Below, piece after piece: positions 43,236 to 52,187 of a stretch of 64,000 nt of DNA. The notes under the pieces were generated by a model. That model worked only from the letters and a program-made list of their open reading frames with translations. It did not search any database and was not told where the DNA came from. Numbering within the stretch: position 1 is the stretch's first letter; each line of letters starts with the position of its first letter. A program made the translations under genes and the position numbers. Source of the DNA: DAOUGC01 sp034429695 (GTDB lineage: Bacteria > Chloroflexota > Anaerolineae > Anaerolineales > Anaerolineaceae); assembly GCA_034429695.1 (NCBI GenBank), contig DAOUGC010000212.1:1-64000 (forward strand), in the 5' to 3' direction.

Positions 43236-44267
43236 ATGGAAGAACGATTACAAAAAATACTGGCAAGGGCGGGGTATGGTTCCCGGCGTTCGGTTGAAAC
43301 GTTAATTTCAAGCCGGCGGGTCAAAGTCAATGGACAGTTGGCCATCCTGGGAACCAAAGCGGACTCGGCAAAGGATGATATTCAGGTGGATGGAATGCCC
43401 ATCCCAAAACAACCTGAATTTGTTTATATCGCTTTACATAAACCCAGGGGTGTGCTCTCAGATGTGGATCCCAACGATCCTCGTCAGACGGTCCGCGATC
43501 TGGTTCCGGTCTCAGGACATTTATTTGCTGTTGGACGACTGGATTTTGACAGCGAGGGGTTGATCCTGCTGACCAATGACGGCGAACTTGCCAATCGATT
43601 GACCCATCCGCGTTACGGGCACGAAAAGGAATATCGTGTGTTGGTGGCAACCCGGCCTGATGACGAACAGCTATCAACATGGCGGCGTGGTGTTGTGATG
43701 GAAGACGGAACGCGCACCCTGCCTGCCAGGGTGACGATGGAAGAGCCTTTTGGGAAAGGAACCTGGCTGAGGGTGGTCCTGAAGGAAGGTCGCAAGCGGC
43801 AAATTCGTGAGGTGGGATCGCGCATCGGGCTGCCGGTTGCTCGCATCCTCAGGGTGAGGATCGGCACTTTGTTGTTGGGGAACCTTAAGCCCAGGGAATG
43901 GCGTCATTTGCGGGAAGATGAAGTCCGTGCTCTGCGCGCCAGTGTGGGTGGAAAACCGCTCGGAAAATCAGCATCCAGTCGGGGCAGTTCATCACCCCGG
44001 CGGGGTCCAGCCACCCGTACAGACCGATGGGAACGTGTTGAAGAAAGTGGTGGAAGCGAACGACGAACGCCCAGGGGCAAACCTTCCAGCGGTGCCGCCA
44101 GTGGAAGACCAGAGCGCCCGGCCCGCCCTGCAGGAGGACGTTCAACCGAGCGCCCGGCAGGAAAGCCACAGTCGCCCCGCCCACGAAAACCAGCCGGACA
44201 GAGTGTTGAAAGACCCGCACGGACGGTTGAGGAGAAAATCCGCCAGGAAAAACGCCGCAGATCGTAA
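43236..44267 (+). CDS. rluB: rRNA pseudouridine synthase (RluB/RsuA family) with long basic tail
   Basis: Converts uridine to pseudouridine in rRNA. The 343-residue protein starts with an S4 domain (MEERLQKILARAGYGSRR), then the catalytic region VGRLDFDSEGLILLTNDG with the essential Asp, HEKEYRVLV and GRKRQIREVGSRIGLPVARI. From about residue 238 to the end lies a low-complexity tail of about 105 residues rich in Arg, Pro, Ser and Gly, likely disordered and RNA-binding. Placed 52 bases after scpB. A terminator follows. Confidence 0.92.
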   Translation: MEERLQKILARAGYGSRRSVETLISSRRVKVNGQLAILGTKADSAKDDIQVDGMPIPKQPEFVYIALHKPRGVLSDVDPNDPRQTVRDLVPVSGHLFAVGRLDFDSEGLILLTNDGELANRLTHPRYGHEKEYRVLVATRPDDEQLSTWRRGVVMEDGTRTLPARVTMEEPFGKGTWLRVVLKEGRKRQIREVGSRIGLPVARILRVRIGTLLLGNLKPREWRHLREDEVRALRASVGGKPLGKSASSRGSSSPRRGPATRTDRWERVEESGGSERRTPRGKPSSGAASGRPERPARPAGGRSTERPAGKPQSPRPRKPAGQSVERPARTVEEKIRQEKRRRS

Positions 44268-44282
44268 TGGTATCAAGTAATC

Positions 44283-44311
44283 AAAAGGAGCCTCGACGGC
44301 TCCTTTTTGTT
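44283..44311. terminator. Bidirectional terminator after rluB
   Basis: aaaaggagcc (44283-44292) pairs with ggctcctttt (44298-44307), loop of five bases. T-runs result on both strands, serving rluB and the convergent membrane-protein gene. Confidence 0.85.
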
Positions 44312-44314
44312 TTC

Positions 44315-45028
44315 TTATTTCTTCTCTGGCGCTTCGATTGATTCCTGTGGGAGCGCACCCTGCAACTGTGTCACGATCTCAGGGGCAAGCGCCTTTTCTT
44401 TTGCGGCGCGCCGGATGATATCCTTTAGCTTATCGGGGACAACAGTGGGAATGGGGGCATTTGGGGCTTCAAGGATGGCTTGTTCATGGGTGAACACCAT
44501 TACTGCCTGAATGGTCGGAACGTTGTCTGCGCCAAGCTCCTTTGAGAAGTGCACTGAGAGATCAGCCTCGGCTGTGCGCAAATCCAGATCCGGACGGCCA
44601 ATCCCTTCCTGGGCGAACAACTTGAGATACAAATTGCCACCTTTTTGAACCCAGCGGTTCTTCCTGTCATCGTAGATGATTTTGCCTTTCTGTGCGTATG
44701 GCAGGATCACCCACACACCAGCAGGGCCGACCAGCAGATGCGGAGCGGGCGTCATGTAGTGGTAGAGGGTATATTTGTCATCCAGGCCCTTTAAAGCCGC
44801 TGTGATACGCTCATCCGGGCGGGGTGAACGACCAAAGCGCGCCCCGTAGAAAATGCCCACCTGTGACAGCACAAAACCCAACAGGAGCGCGATGAAGGAA
44901 TACATGAGAAGGTTGGGTTGGAAAGAGATCACCAGACCGGCAACCAGTACACCCAGGCTGACCAGGGTGATGATTTGCCCCACCTTTTGATTACGGCGGA
45001 TCAATTTGTTGTTGGATACAATTCTCAT
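44315..45028 (-). CDS. Two-segment membrane protein with NERD-like domain
   Basis: A 237-residue protein. Two adjacent hydrophobic segments (about 19-37 and 42-62) are followed by a cytosolic domain whose pattern HLLVGPAGVWVILPYAQKGK resembles nuclease-related (NERD) domains, though the usual catalytic residues are not obvious. The C-terminus is helical and charged. aggag precedes the ATG; it begins three bases after plsX. Function unknown. Confidence 0.65.
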   Translation of the reverse strand: MRIVSNNKLIRRNQKVGQIITLVSLGVLVAGLVISFQPNLLMYSFIALLLGFVLSQVGIFYGARFGRSPRPDERITAALKGLDDKYTLYHYMTPAPHLLVGPAGVWVILPYAQKGKIIYDDRKNRWVQKGGNLYLKLFAQEGIGRPDLDLRTAEADLSVHFSKELGADNVPTIQAVMVFTHEQAILEAPNAPIPTVVPDKLKDIIRRAAKEKALAPEIVTQLQGALPQESIEAPEKK

Positions 45029-45031
45029 GCC

Positions 45032-46051
45032 TTACTCCTGTGAAGCTGTGTGGATATTTTCAAGACGTTCCTGAATGGCGATGCGAAGCGCGCCCTGCAA
45101 ATCCATCAATGCGGCTTCGCGTGCCACCCGGATGGCATTCACCAGAGCGGTGGCGTTGGAGCGCCCATGACCGACAAATGCCAGTCCATCAATGCCAAGC
45201 AAAGGGGCTGCACCGTATTCAGTGGGGTCCATGGTCTTTTTCAGGTTGCGGAATGCGTTCATGGCCAGAGCTGCGCCAAGTTTGGTGATCAGTGATGCGG
45301 ATAGCTCATCCTTGAGTTTGTCGGTTAACAGCCGCGCTGCGGCTTCACTGGTTTTCAACAGCACGTTTCCAGTGAAACCATCCGTGACAACCACATCCAC
45401 ATGGCCGCCAAACAGCTCCTTGCTCTCCACATTGCCGATGAAGTTGACCCCGCTGTTTTGAAGCAGCGGATACGCCGCCTTGACCAGTTCATTACCTTTG
45501 CCCGGTTCTTCTCCATTGGCAAGCAAGCCAATGCGGGGGTTTGAAATTCTCAGCAATTTCTCTGCATATACGCTGCCCATGATTGCAAACTGCATGAGAA
45601 ATTCGGGACGACATTCAGCGTTAGCGCCAATATCAAGGACAATGCAGCGACCGGTGCGGGTGGGAAAGGTGGCTGTAAGCGCAGGGCGGGCCACGTTGGG
45701 GAGACGCCCCAGCTTTCGCAGGGAGCTGAACATGGCTGCGCCGGTATTTCCGGCGGTGACAAACGCAGAAGCCTGACCGGTCTTTACCAGCTCAAGACCC
45801 ACTGCCATTGAGTTGTTGGGTTTGCGGCGGGCGCTATCCACCGCTTTTTCACCCATCTCAAGTACATCGGGTGCGTGGACAATACGCACATTTTCGCCAC
45901 CCGTGTTGATTGCCTGCAGTCTGGGTCTCAGCAGGTCTTCCTGTCCGACAAGGATGATTTCTTCATGAAACAAGCGGGCTGCTTCCACCGCTGCCAGCAC
46001 CTCGGGTTCTGGATACTGGTCACTTCCCATTCCGTCAAGAACGATGGCCAT
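45032..46051 (-). CDS. plsX: Phosphate acyltransferase
   Basis: Makes acyl-phosphate from acyl-ACP, the first step of phospholipid synthesis through PlsX/PlsY. The 339 residues have VLDGMGSDQYPEPEV at the N-terminus, TAGNTGAAMFSSLRKLGRLP, VLDIGANAECRPEFLMQFA and VVTDGFTGNVLLKTSEAAA, all family signatures. aaggag precedes the ATG. Transcribed away from the tRNA gene; the shared ATTATAAT at 46099 can act as its -10. Confidence 0.95.
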   Translation of the reverse strand: MAIVLDGMGSDQYPEPEVLAAVEAARLFHEEIILVGQEDLLRPRLQAINTGGENVRIVHAPDVLEMGEKAVDSARRKPNNSMAVGLELVKTGQASAFVTAGNTGAAMFSSLRKLGRLPNVARPALTATFPTRTGRCIVLDIGANAECRPEFLMQFAIMGSVYAEKLLRISNPRIGLLANGEEPGKGNELVKAAYPLLQNSGVNFIGNVESKELFGGHVDVVVTDGFTGNVLLKTSEAAARLLTDKLKDELSASLITKLGAALAMNAFRNLKKTMDPTEYGAAPLLGIDGLAFVGHGRSNATALVNAIRVAREAALMDLQGALRIAIQERLENIHTASQE

Positions 46052-46078
46052 AACAACTCCTTATTTTATTTTGATAAC

Positions 46079-46106
46079 TTGACAATTGCCCACTGCCGAT
46101 TATAAT
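46079..46106 (+). promoter_or_regulatory. Consensus promoter of tRNA-Leu with bidirectional -10
   Basis: Perfect TTGACA (46079-46084) and perfect TATAAT (46101-46106), 16 bases apart. The tRNA begins 23 bases after the -10. The -10 lies in the palindrome ATTATAAT (46099-46106), so it can also serve plsX on the minus strand. Confidence 0.8.
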
Positions 46107-46129
46107 ATCAATGCTTTGTGACCGGAGAT

Positions 46130-46213
46130 GCGCTTGTGCTGGAACTGGCAGACAGGCATGGTTGAGGGCCATGTGTCATCACTGACGTGTGGGTTCAAGT
46201 CCCACCAAGCGCA
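46130..46213 (+). tRNA. tRNA-Leu (anticodon GAG)
   Basis: An 84-base class II tRNA. Acceptor stem gcgcttg (46130-46136) pairs with caagcgc (46206-46212), discriminator A. Anticodon stem catgg/ccatg encloses ttgaggg with anticodon GAG at 46164-46166, reading CUC and CUU. A long variable arm (gtcatcactgac) and T arm gtggg-ttcaagt-cccac are complete. CCA is not encoded. Confidence 0.95.
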
Positions 46214-46221
46214 CACTGCAC

Positions 46222-46255
46222 AAAAACAAATACCGCGAAGGCGGTATTTTTGTTT
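46222..46255. terminator. Bidirectional terminator between tRNA-Leu and polyprenyl synthase
   Basis: aaataccgc (46228-46236) and gcggtattt (46241-46249) form a perfect 9-bp stem with a GAAG loop, flanked by an A-run and a T-run, so it works on both strands. Confidence 0.85.
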
Positions 46256-46258
46256 AAC

Positions 46259-47230
46259 TCACAACTGGCGGTCAACGATGTAGTGTGCCATGGTTTCAAG
46301 CGAAGCGCGTTGTTCGCCGGATGGCAGTTTTTGCAAGGCACCCAGGGCTGCCTCCACAAACCTGACTCCTTCAGCGTGCGCCGCCTGGATGGCTGAACTG
46401 GCCCGGATCGAAGAAACCAGCCGATCCAGCTCGGTTTCATCGGCAGGGCACTTGCCTGCCAGTACCGCACTGGCTGTTGGGTCTTCCGGATGGGTTTCGA
46501 GATAATACAAAGCCGGAAGCGTAACCAGGCCTTGTCGCAAATCTGACCCAATCGGTTTACCCAGTGCAACCTGATCGCCGGTGAAATCAAGGATGTCATC
46601 AATAATTTGGAATGCCATGCCAACCGAGTACCCAAAGGTACGCGCCTGATCGCCATATCGGTTGAAATCACTACCCAGCATGGCCGATGCCCAGGCCGCC
46701 GTCTCAAAAAGCGACGCGGTCTTGGCGTAAATGCGCCGGTAATAGTTCTCGCGATTGCTCACGCAGCGGCTGTCAAATAACTGGGTGATCTCTCCATTGA
46801 CAATGGTTTTCAATGTTTGTGAAAACAGTTTGATCACCGGCACCGATTCTGTATCAGCGGCCAGGCGGGCGGCGCAGGCAAAGAGAAAATCACCGGTAAG
46901 CACCGTTGCGCCGGGACCCCATTGTGAATTGAGGGTGGGCATCCCCCGGCGGAGCAAAGAACCATCAATCAGGTCATCGTGGACAAGCGTTGCAGTATGC
47001 AGCAATTCTATCGCTGCTGACAACGTCAGTAATTTTTCACGGTCGGCGTTTAACATCCGGCCGAGTAATAGAGTCATGGACGGGCGGATACGCTTTCCGC
47101 CGGCGCTTAGGATCAGATCAAGCGCTGAGCGAAGGTCGGAGTGATGCCCCTCAGCCTGCTTGCGGATTATTGCCTCAACCGCAGCGATGTCTTCCTGAAC
47201 CGGTGTGAAAAAGGATAAATCCGTTTTCAA
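46259..47230 (-). CDS. Polyprenyl diphosphate synthase
   Basis: Chain-elongating trans-prenyltransferase of 323 residues. LSAGGKRIRPSMTLLLG, the first Asp-rich motif in LVHDDLIDGSLLRRG and the second in FQIIDDILDF are all present, plus TGDFLFA. The product (for example octaprenyl or decaprenyl diphosphate) could feed quinones or polyprenol carriers; chain length cannot be read reliably. TTG start overlaps the TGA of tatD, so translation is coupled. Confidence 0.93.
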   Translation of the reverse strand: MKTDLSFFTPVQEDIAAVEAIIRKQAEGHHSDLRSALDLILSAGGKRIRPSMTLLLGRMLNADREKLLTLSAAIELLHTATLVHDDLIDGSLLRRGMPTLNSQWGPGATVLTGDFLFACAARLAADTESVPVIKLFSQTLKTIVNGEITQLFDSRCVSNRENYYRRIYAKTASLFETAAWASAMLGSDFNRYGDQARTFGYSVGMAFQIIDDILDFTGDQVALGKPIGSDLRQGLVTLPALYYLETHPEDPTASAVLAGKCPADETELDRLVSSIRASSAIQAAHAEGVRFVEAALGALQKLPSGEQRASLETMAHYIVDRQL

Positions 47231-48033
47231 TCAACATGCTCCCATTGAAATAAGTGTTGTGCGTTGTGTTCAGTAATATCCATCACCCTGGATGGATCCA
47301 TATGATGAAGCTCTGCAATTTTGTGCGCCACCCATTTTACATAAGCGGGTTCATTTCTCTGTCCCCGGTGTGGATGGGGGGTCAGGTAAGGCGCATCGGT
47401 CTCAATCAACAATCGTTCCAAAGGCAATTCTGCCACCCACGTTCGTAAAACCGTTGCATTCTTAAAAGTCACAGGGCCGCTAATGCCAATATAAAAATTT
47501 TGTGCAATGGCCTGCCGGGCAAGTGTCAACGGCCCAGAAAATGAATGCAAAACCCCAGGACGTTCAGCAAGTGGATGCCCATTGGAGTTCAGTTGGTTCT
47601 GCCATTCCGAAAGCATGGGCCATAAATCTTCTTCTGCTTCACGGTTGTGAATAATAACCGGCAGGTTCAAACGTGCAGCCAGTGCCAGTTGGTTTGACAG
47701 AACTTCGCGTTGCAACGCTGGGGGCGCCCAATCACGGTAATAATCCAGCCCAATTTCGCCGATTGCCCGAACTTTTGGGTGCCTGGCGAGTTCCAGCAAT
47801 TCCTCTTCACTACTCTCATTCCATTTCAGGGCATCGTTGGGGTGGATTCCAACGGCTGCCCTGAGAATGGAATATTTGCCTGCCAAATCAATGGCTTCAC
47901 GACCATTTTCGATATCCACCGACGGAACCATGATGCCTGTCACACCGGCTTCTTGCGCCTGCTCAATGACCTGGCCCAGGTCATCATGAAAAACAGGCAG
48001 GTTCAGGTGGCAGTGGGTATCAATCAACCCCAA
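47227..48033 (-). CDS. tatD: TatD-family metal-dependent hydrolase
   Basis: A 268-residue TIM-barrel hydrolase, probably a Mg-dependent DNase/RNA exonuclease. DTHCHLNLP (4-12) holds the first metal His pair, GEIGLDYYRDWAPP the bridging Glu, IIHNREAEED and LHSFSG the further His, and ETDAPYLTPHPHRGQRNEP the catalytic Asp. TTG start three bases after the phosphohexomutase stop (another TTG lies two codons later). Part of a three-gene minus-strand operon. Confidence 0.92.
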   Translation of the reverse strand: MGLIDTHCHLNLPVFHDDLGQVIEQAQEAGVTGIMVPSVDIENGREAIDLAGKYSILRAAVGIHPNDALKWNESSEEELLELARHPKVRAIGEIGLDYYRDWAPPALQREVLSNQLALAARLNLPVIIHNREAEEDLWPMLSEWQNQLNSNGHPLAERPGVLHSFSGPLTLARQAIAQNFYIGISGPVTFKNATVLRTWVAELPLERLLIETDAPYLTPHPHRGQRNEPAYVKWVAHKIAELHHMDPSRVMDITEHNAQHLFQWEHVD

Positions 48034-48036
48034 GGA

Positions 48037-49458
48037 TCAAGCCAGTCCTGCGATCTTCAAGCCGTCCTGCAGGATGGCTTGAACGGCATCTTTATGAGTG
48101 GTTTCGGTGTAAACCCTGATGATGGGTTCCGTGCCGGAGAAGCGGATCAACAACCAGCCGCCGTCTTCCAGATAGAATTTGAAGCCATCAGTGGTTTCCA
48201 GCCGTTCGACCTTCAATCCGCCGATGGTGGCCGGGTTGGCATTCAACACTGTCTGCTCACGCGCAGCCCGGTCGCCGCTGAAGGAGGTATCAATGCGATC
48301 ATAGTAGTGGGGGCCCACTTTTTCAAACAGGAAGTCGAGTAATTGGGATGGCTTGCGTTTGAGACGCACACACATATCCAATATAAACAACCCGGCCAGA
48401 ATGCCGTCACGCTCAGGCACATTGTCCTTAAAGGCATAGCCGCCCGATTCCTCACCGCCGATCATGGCATCCGTTTCGATCATCTTGGGCGCCACATATT
48501 TAAAACCAACGCCTGTCTGGTAAACAGGTACGTTATACAGCTTGCCGATTTTTTCGAGCATGCTGGTGGTGGACAGGGTTTTGACGATTGCTCCGCGTTT
48601 ACCCCGCACTTCAATCAGGTAGAGTGCCAGCAGCGCATATACCTGCAGTTGATTGATGAAAACGCCGTTTTCATCGCCAAGACCCAAGCGGTCGGCGTCC
48701 CCATCGGTGACGAGCAGAATATCAGAGCCGGTTTCGACAGTCTTTTTGAGGCCGACGTTAATGTTGGGTGGAATGGGTTCAGGCCGTTCCATCTCGGGGT
48801 AAACCGGATTGCGATGGTCGTGAATCTCGCTCACCTGGGTGGCTCCACCCGAAAGCAGGCGGGTGAACCAACCAGCGCCGTTGCCCCACATGGCATCCAC
48901 CATAATTTTCAAACCGGCGTCGCGGATCGCCTGAAGGTCAACGAGTTTCTCAATGTGGGTAATGTAGTCAGGGGCTGCGTCAAAAAAGACAATCTGTCCC
49001 TTTTTGACGGCATCCGCGCCGTTGACGCGTTTGACATCATCCACGGAGTCGGGGATCAGGCTCTCAATTTCGTGGAGACCTTCCGGATCGATGGCTCCGC
49101 CAAACTCATTCCGCACCTTAAAACCATTGTCGGTGGGAGGGTTGTGGGAAGCAGTGATATTGATTGCGCCTGAGGCTTTTTTGTGCACAACTGAGAAGGC
49201 GATTACCGGTGTGGGGGTTGCCCCGTCGGTCAAATGAACATTTAAACCATTTCCAACCAGTACTTCAGCGACTGCCATGGCAAATTGTTCCGAGAGAAAG
49301 CGTTTGTCGTGACCAACGACAAACCAGTGCCCGGCTTTGCCATGTTTAATCATGTAACTGGCGTACCCTTGTGCACAGCGGCGGACATTATCAAAAGTAT
49401 AGGTTTCGGCGATATATCCCCGCCAGCCGTCGGTGCCAAAGCGAATTTTATAAGCCAT
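48037..49458 (-). CDS. Phosphoglucomutase/phosphomannomutase
   Basis: Alpha-D-phosphohexomutase of 473 residues. GTDGWRG (8-14), ITASHNPPTDNGFKV with the phosphoserine, VTDGDADRLGLGD for metal binding and RFSGTEPIIRVYTE for phosphate binding are intact. It interconverts hexose 1- and 6-phosphates for sugar-nucleotide synthesis. cggaggt precedes the ATG. First gene of an operon with tatD and the polyprenyl synthase. Confidence 0.93.
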   Translation of the reverse strand: MAYKIRFGTDGWRGYIAETYTFDNVRRCAQGYASYMIKHGKAGHWFVVGHDKRFLSEQFAMAVAEVLVGNGLNVHLTDGATPTPVIAFSVVHKKASGAINITASHNPPTDNGFKVRNEFGGAIDPEGLHEIESLIPDSVDDVKRVNGADAVKKGQIVFFDAAPDYITHIEKLVDLQAIRDAGLKIMVDAMWGNGAGWFTRLLSGGATQVSEIHDHRNPVYPEMERPEPIPPNINVGLKKTVETGSDILLVTDGDADRLGLGDENGVFINQLQVYALLALYLIEVRGKRGAIVKTLSTTSMLEKIGKLYNVPVYQTGVGFKYVAPKMIETDAMIGGEESGGYAFKDNVPERDGILAGLFILDMCVRLKRKPSQLLDFLFEKVGPHYYDRIDTSFSGDRAAREQTVLNANPATIGGLKVERLETTDGFKFYLEDGGWLLIRFSGTEPIIRVYTETTHKDAVQAILQDGLKIAGLA

Positions 49459-49572
49459 GATGCGACCTCCGCCGAAAAAATTAGATTATCTTAGTAATTA
49501 TATCAGTGATTTGAAAACGAGCTTCCGCCTGTCCAACGTGCTATAATCGGTCAATGTTAAGAAAGGAACATT

Positions 49573-50733
49573 ATGGACGGAAATAGTCGCATTTATTTTG
49601 ATTATGCTGCCACAACTCCGGTTGATCCCCGTGTGGTGCAGGCGATGTTGCCATATTTCACCGAAATATTTGGCAATCCGTCCTCGGTGCATGCGTACGG
49701 GCAAAAAGCTGAAACAGCGCTGGATGATGCCAGACGAGAAGTCGCCAAACACATTAATGCCCAGCCTAATGAAATATTTTTTACCGGTTGTGGGACCGAA
49801 AGCGACAATCTGGCTCTGACCGGAGCCGCTTTTGCTGCCCGGCGCGAGCGCGGGGCCAACCGGGTTGTCATCAGTCCGGTGGAACATCACGCCATTTCTC
49901 ACACCGCTGATGTATTGCGCACTGTGCACGGGTTTGATCTGGAGACCCTGCCGGTGAATCCATACGGACAGGTTGACCCCGAAGATGTGGCAGCGGTGGT
50001 TGATGAGAATACTGCAGTTGTTTCGGTGGTGTATGCAAATAATGAAATTGGCTCCATCAATCCGGTTGCCAGGATTGGCCAAATCTGCCGTGCCAGAGGG
50101 GTCGCTTTTCATACAGATGCAGTGCAAGCGGTGGCTCATTTGCCGGTGGACGTGCAAAAAGATCAGGTGGACTTACTCTCCATCGGAGCGCACAAATTTT
50201 ATGGGCCCAAAGGTGTGGGAGTGTTATATGTGCGCAAAGGCACGCGTGTTATGCCCGTTCAAACCGGTGGGAAACAGGAGGAGGGTTTGCGGGCAGGGAC
50301 GCAGAATATCCCCTATATTATCGGTCTGGCTGAAGCCTTGCGGCTGACACGCGAAGAGATGGTTGAGCGAAACAAGAAGCTAACGACGTTACGCGACCGG
50401 TTGATTGATGGGGTATTAAGCGCAATTCCCCGCTCACGCCTGACCGGACATCCCGTGGAGCGGTTGCCCAACCACGCCAGCTTTGTGTTTGAGGGTGTGG
50501 ATGGCAATACCCTGCTGATGATGCTGGATATGGCAGGGTTTGCCTGCTCTTCCGGCTCAGCCTGCAAGGTGGGCGCTCCCGAACCATCGGACATTCTCCT
50601 AGCGGTTGGATGGTCCAAAAGCTGGGCGATGGGTTCACTGCGGGTTACCCTGGGCAGGGACAGCAACGAGGCAGATGTGGAACGGTTTCTACATGAACTG
50701 CCCGTGATTATTCAGAGGCTCCGCGAACCATGA
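49573..50733 (+). CDS. Cysteine desulfurase (NifS/IscS type)
   Basis: PLP enzyme of 386 residues that takes sulfur from cysteine. YFDYAATTPVDP at the N-terminus, VEHHAISHT, HTDAVQAVAHLPV, the PLP lysine in SIGAHKFYGPKGVG and the active Cys in FACSSGSACKVG are all there. It is followed 13 bases later by mnmA, so it very likely supplies persulfide for tRNA thiolation as well as for iron-sulfur clusters. aagaaagga precedes the ATG. Confidence 0.95.
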   Translation: MDGNSRIYFDYAATTPVDPRVVQAMLPYFTEIFGNPSSVHAYGQKAETALDDARREVAKHINAQPNEIFFTGCGTESDNLALTGAAFAARRERGANRVVISPVEHHAISHTADVLRTVHGFDLETLPVNPYGQVDPEDVAAVVDENTAVVSVVYANNEIGSINPVARIGQICRARGVAFHTDAVQAVAHLPVDVQKDQVDLLSIGAHKFYGPKGVGVLYVRKGTRVMPVQTGGKQEEGLRAGTQNIPYIIGLAEALRLTREEMVERNKKLTTLRDRLIDGVLSAIPRSRLTGHPVERLPNHASFVFEGVDGNTLLMMLDMAGFACSSGSACKVGAPEPSDILLAVGWSKSWAMGSLRVTLGRDSNEADVERFLHELPVIIQRLREP

Positions 50734-50746
50734 AAGGTTGTTGGTA

Positions 50747-51835
50747 ATGGCAATACCGGATGGTGTTCCGATGACAGTTGTGGTTGCCATGAGCGGTGGG
50801 GTGGACAGCTCGGTGGCGGCTGCATTGCTGGTTGAACAGGGTCATCGGGTGATCGGAATGATGCTGCGCCTGTGGAGCGAGCCGGGTTGCGAAAACGAAA
50901 ACCGATGCTGCACTCCAGATGACCTGGCTCAAGCGCGCAGGGTTGCGTCCCGGTTGGAGATACCCTTTTATGCCATTGATGCGCGGGAGCAATTTCGAGA
51001 AATTGTGGTGCAATCCTTTTTGGATGGCCATGCTGCCGGTATTACCCCCAACCCATGCCTGAACTGCAACCGGCACGTTCGTTGGGGATTGTTGCTGAAG
51101 CAGGCGACGAACCTGGGCGCAACCCACCTCGCGACGGGACACTATGCCCGTGTGGAAAAGAGTGCCGGGGGAGCCCATGTATTAAAAACGGGGATTGATG
51201 CCGGCAAGGATCAATCATATGTGTTGAGCGTGCTCAACCAGGATCAACTGGCGCACACCCTGCTGCCGTTGGGCGGGTTCCAAAAACCGGAGGTCAGGCA
51301 AATGGCGCGCCGCTTCGGGTTGGATGTTGCGGAGAAGTCGGACAGTCAGGATTTGTGTTTTCTGGGCGGCCAGGATTACCGCGACTTTCTTGCCCGTTAC
51401 GCTCCACAAACACAAATGCCGGGTCGGATCGTTGACCGGCATGGGAACACCCTGGGCGAACATGGCGGTCTTGCCAATTACACCATCGGTCAGCGAAAAG
51501 GTCTGGGACTTTCATCAGAAGCGCCGCTATTTGTGCTAAAAAAAGATATCGCTGAAAATACATTGGTGGTAGGATATAAAGAAGAACTGGGCAGCGATCA
51601 CTTTTTTGTCAGCCAATTTAACTGGATATCGGGCAAAATACCCGGAGATGTACTGCGCGGAGAGGTCAAGATCCGCTATAAGGCGCGACCAGCCAGGGCG
51701 ACCGTGCATCCGCAAGCGGATGGTTCGGTGACGATTGCGCTGGATGAGCTGCTGCGGGACATTACACCGGGGCAACTGGCTGTGGTTTATCAGGAAGACA
51801 CGGTGATCGGAAGCGGCATCATATCCGTAAGTTAA
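50747..51835 (+). CDS. mnmA: tRNA 2-thiouridylase
   Basis: Thiolates U34 of tRNAs for Lys, Glu and Gln. The PP-loop motif is AMSGGVDSSVAAALL, followed by a first Cys in TPNPCLNCNRHVRWG and the second catalytic Cys in SQDLCFLGGQDYRDFL, then YTIGQRKGLGL. About 362 residues, normal length. I start at ATG 50747 (aaagg upstream); ATG 50771, giving MTVVVAMSGGVD, is equally close to family starts. Paired with the cysteine desulfurase upstream. Confidence 0.94.
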   Translation: MAIPDGVPMTVVVAMSGGVDSSVAAALLVEQGHRVIGMMLRLWSEPGCENENRCCTPDDLAQARRVASRLEIPFYAIDAREQFREIVVQSFLDGHAAGITPNPCLNCNRHVRWGLLLKQATNLGATHLATGHYARVEKSAGGAHVLKTGIDAGKDQSYVLSVLNQDQLAHTLLPLGGFQKPEVRQMARRFGLDVAEKSDSQDLCFLGGQDYRDFLARYAPQTQMPGRIVDRHGNTLGEHGGLANYTIGQRKGLGLSSEAPLFVLKKDIAENTLVVGYKEELGSDHFFVSQFNWISGKIPGDVLRGEVKIRYKARPARATVHPQADGSVTIALDELLRDITPGQLAVVYQEDTVIGSGIISVS

Positions 51836-51859
51836 CCCATGCAGCAGGGGAGAGGTCCC

Positions 51860-52132
51860 ATGACCATACCGGCATTCCTATTTGGAGTTCTGCTTTCCAG
51901 TCTGTTGGGGGCGATTTTCCACCTATGGAAAGGCGGATCATTAATCCGCGTTCTCTTATACCTGGTACTGGCCTGGATTGGTTTTTGGGGGGGACATATA
52001 CTTGCAGTTCAACTTGACTGGCATTTTCTTTCATTGGGGCCATTACGTCTGGGAATGGCGCTGGTGGGATGTGGAATTATCCTGGTCATTGGTCACTGGT
52101 TGAGCCAGGTAAAAGTTCAGGGACATAAATAA
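51860..52132 (+). CDS. Small membrane protein
   Basis: A 90-residue protein with three hydrophobic segments (IPAFLFGVLLSSLLGAIF, VLLYLVLAWIGFWGGHIL, GMALVGCGIILVIGHWL). No family recognised. The ATG after ggggagagg is better placed than the one at 51839. It lies 24 bases after mnmA and may share its transcript. Confidence 0.65.
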   Translation: MTIPAFLFGVLLSSLLGAIFHLWKGGSLIRVLLYLVLAWIGFWGGHILAVQLDWHFLSLGPLRLGMALVGCGIILVIGHWLSQVKVQGHK

Positions 52133-52162
52133 AAAGAGAGATGGCGCCTCTTACCATCTCTC
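52131..52162 (-). terminator. Terminator of the cold-shock gene
   Basis: On the minus strand gagagatgg (52162-52154) pairs with ccatctctc (52144-52136), followed by TTTTTATTT. The hairpin is strong and ends the csp transcript. Confidence 0.88.
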
Positions 52163-52187
52163 AGAATAATTGATGACGTGTCAGCGC

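Noticed and set aside
48343..49173. 276-codon frame antisense to the phosphohexomutase
   Set aside because: Shadow of a well-conserved gene; no RBS and His/Asn-rich antisense composition.
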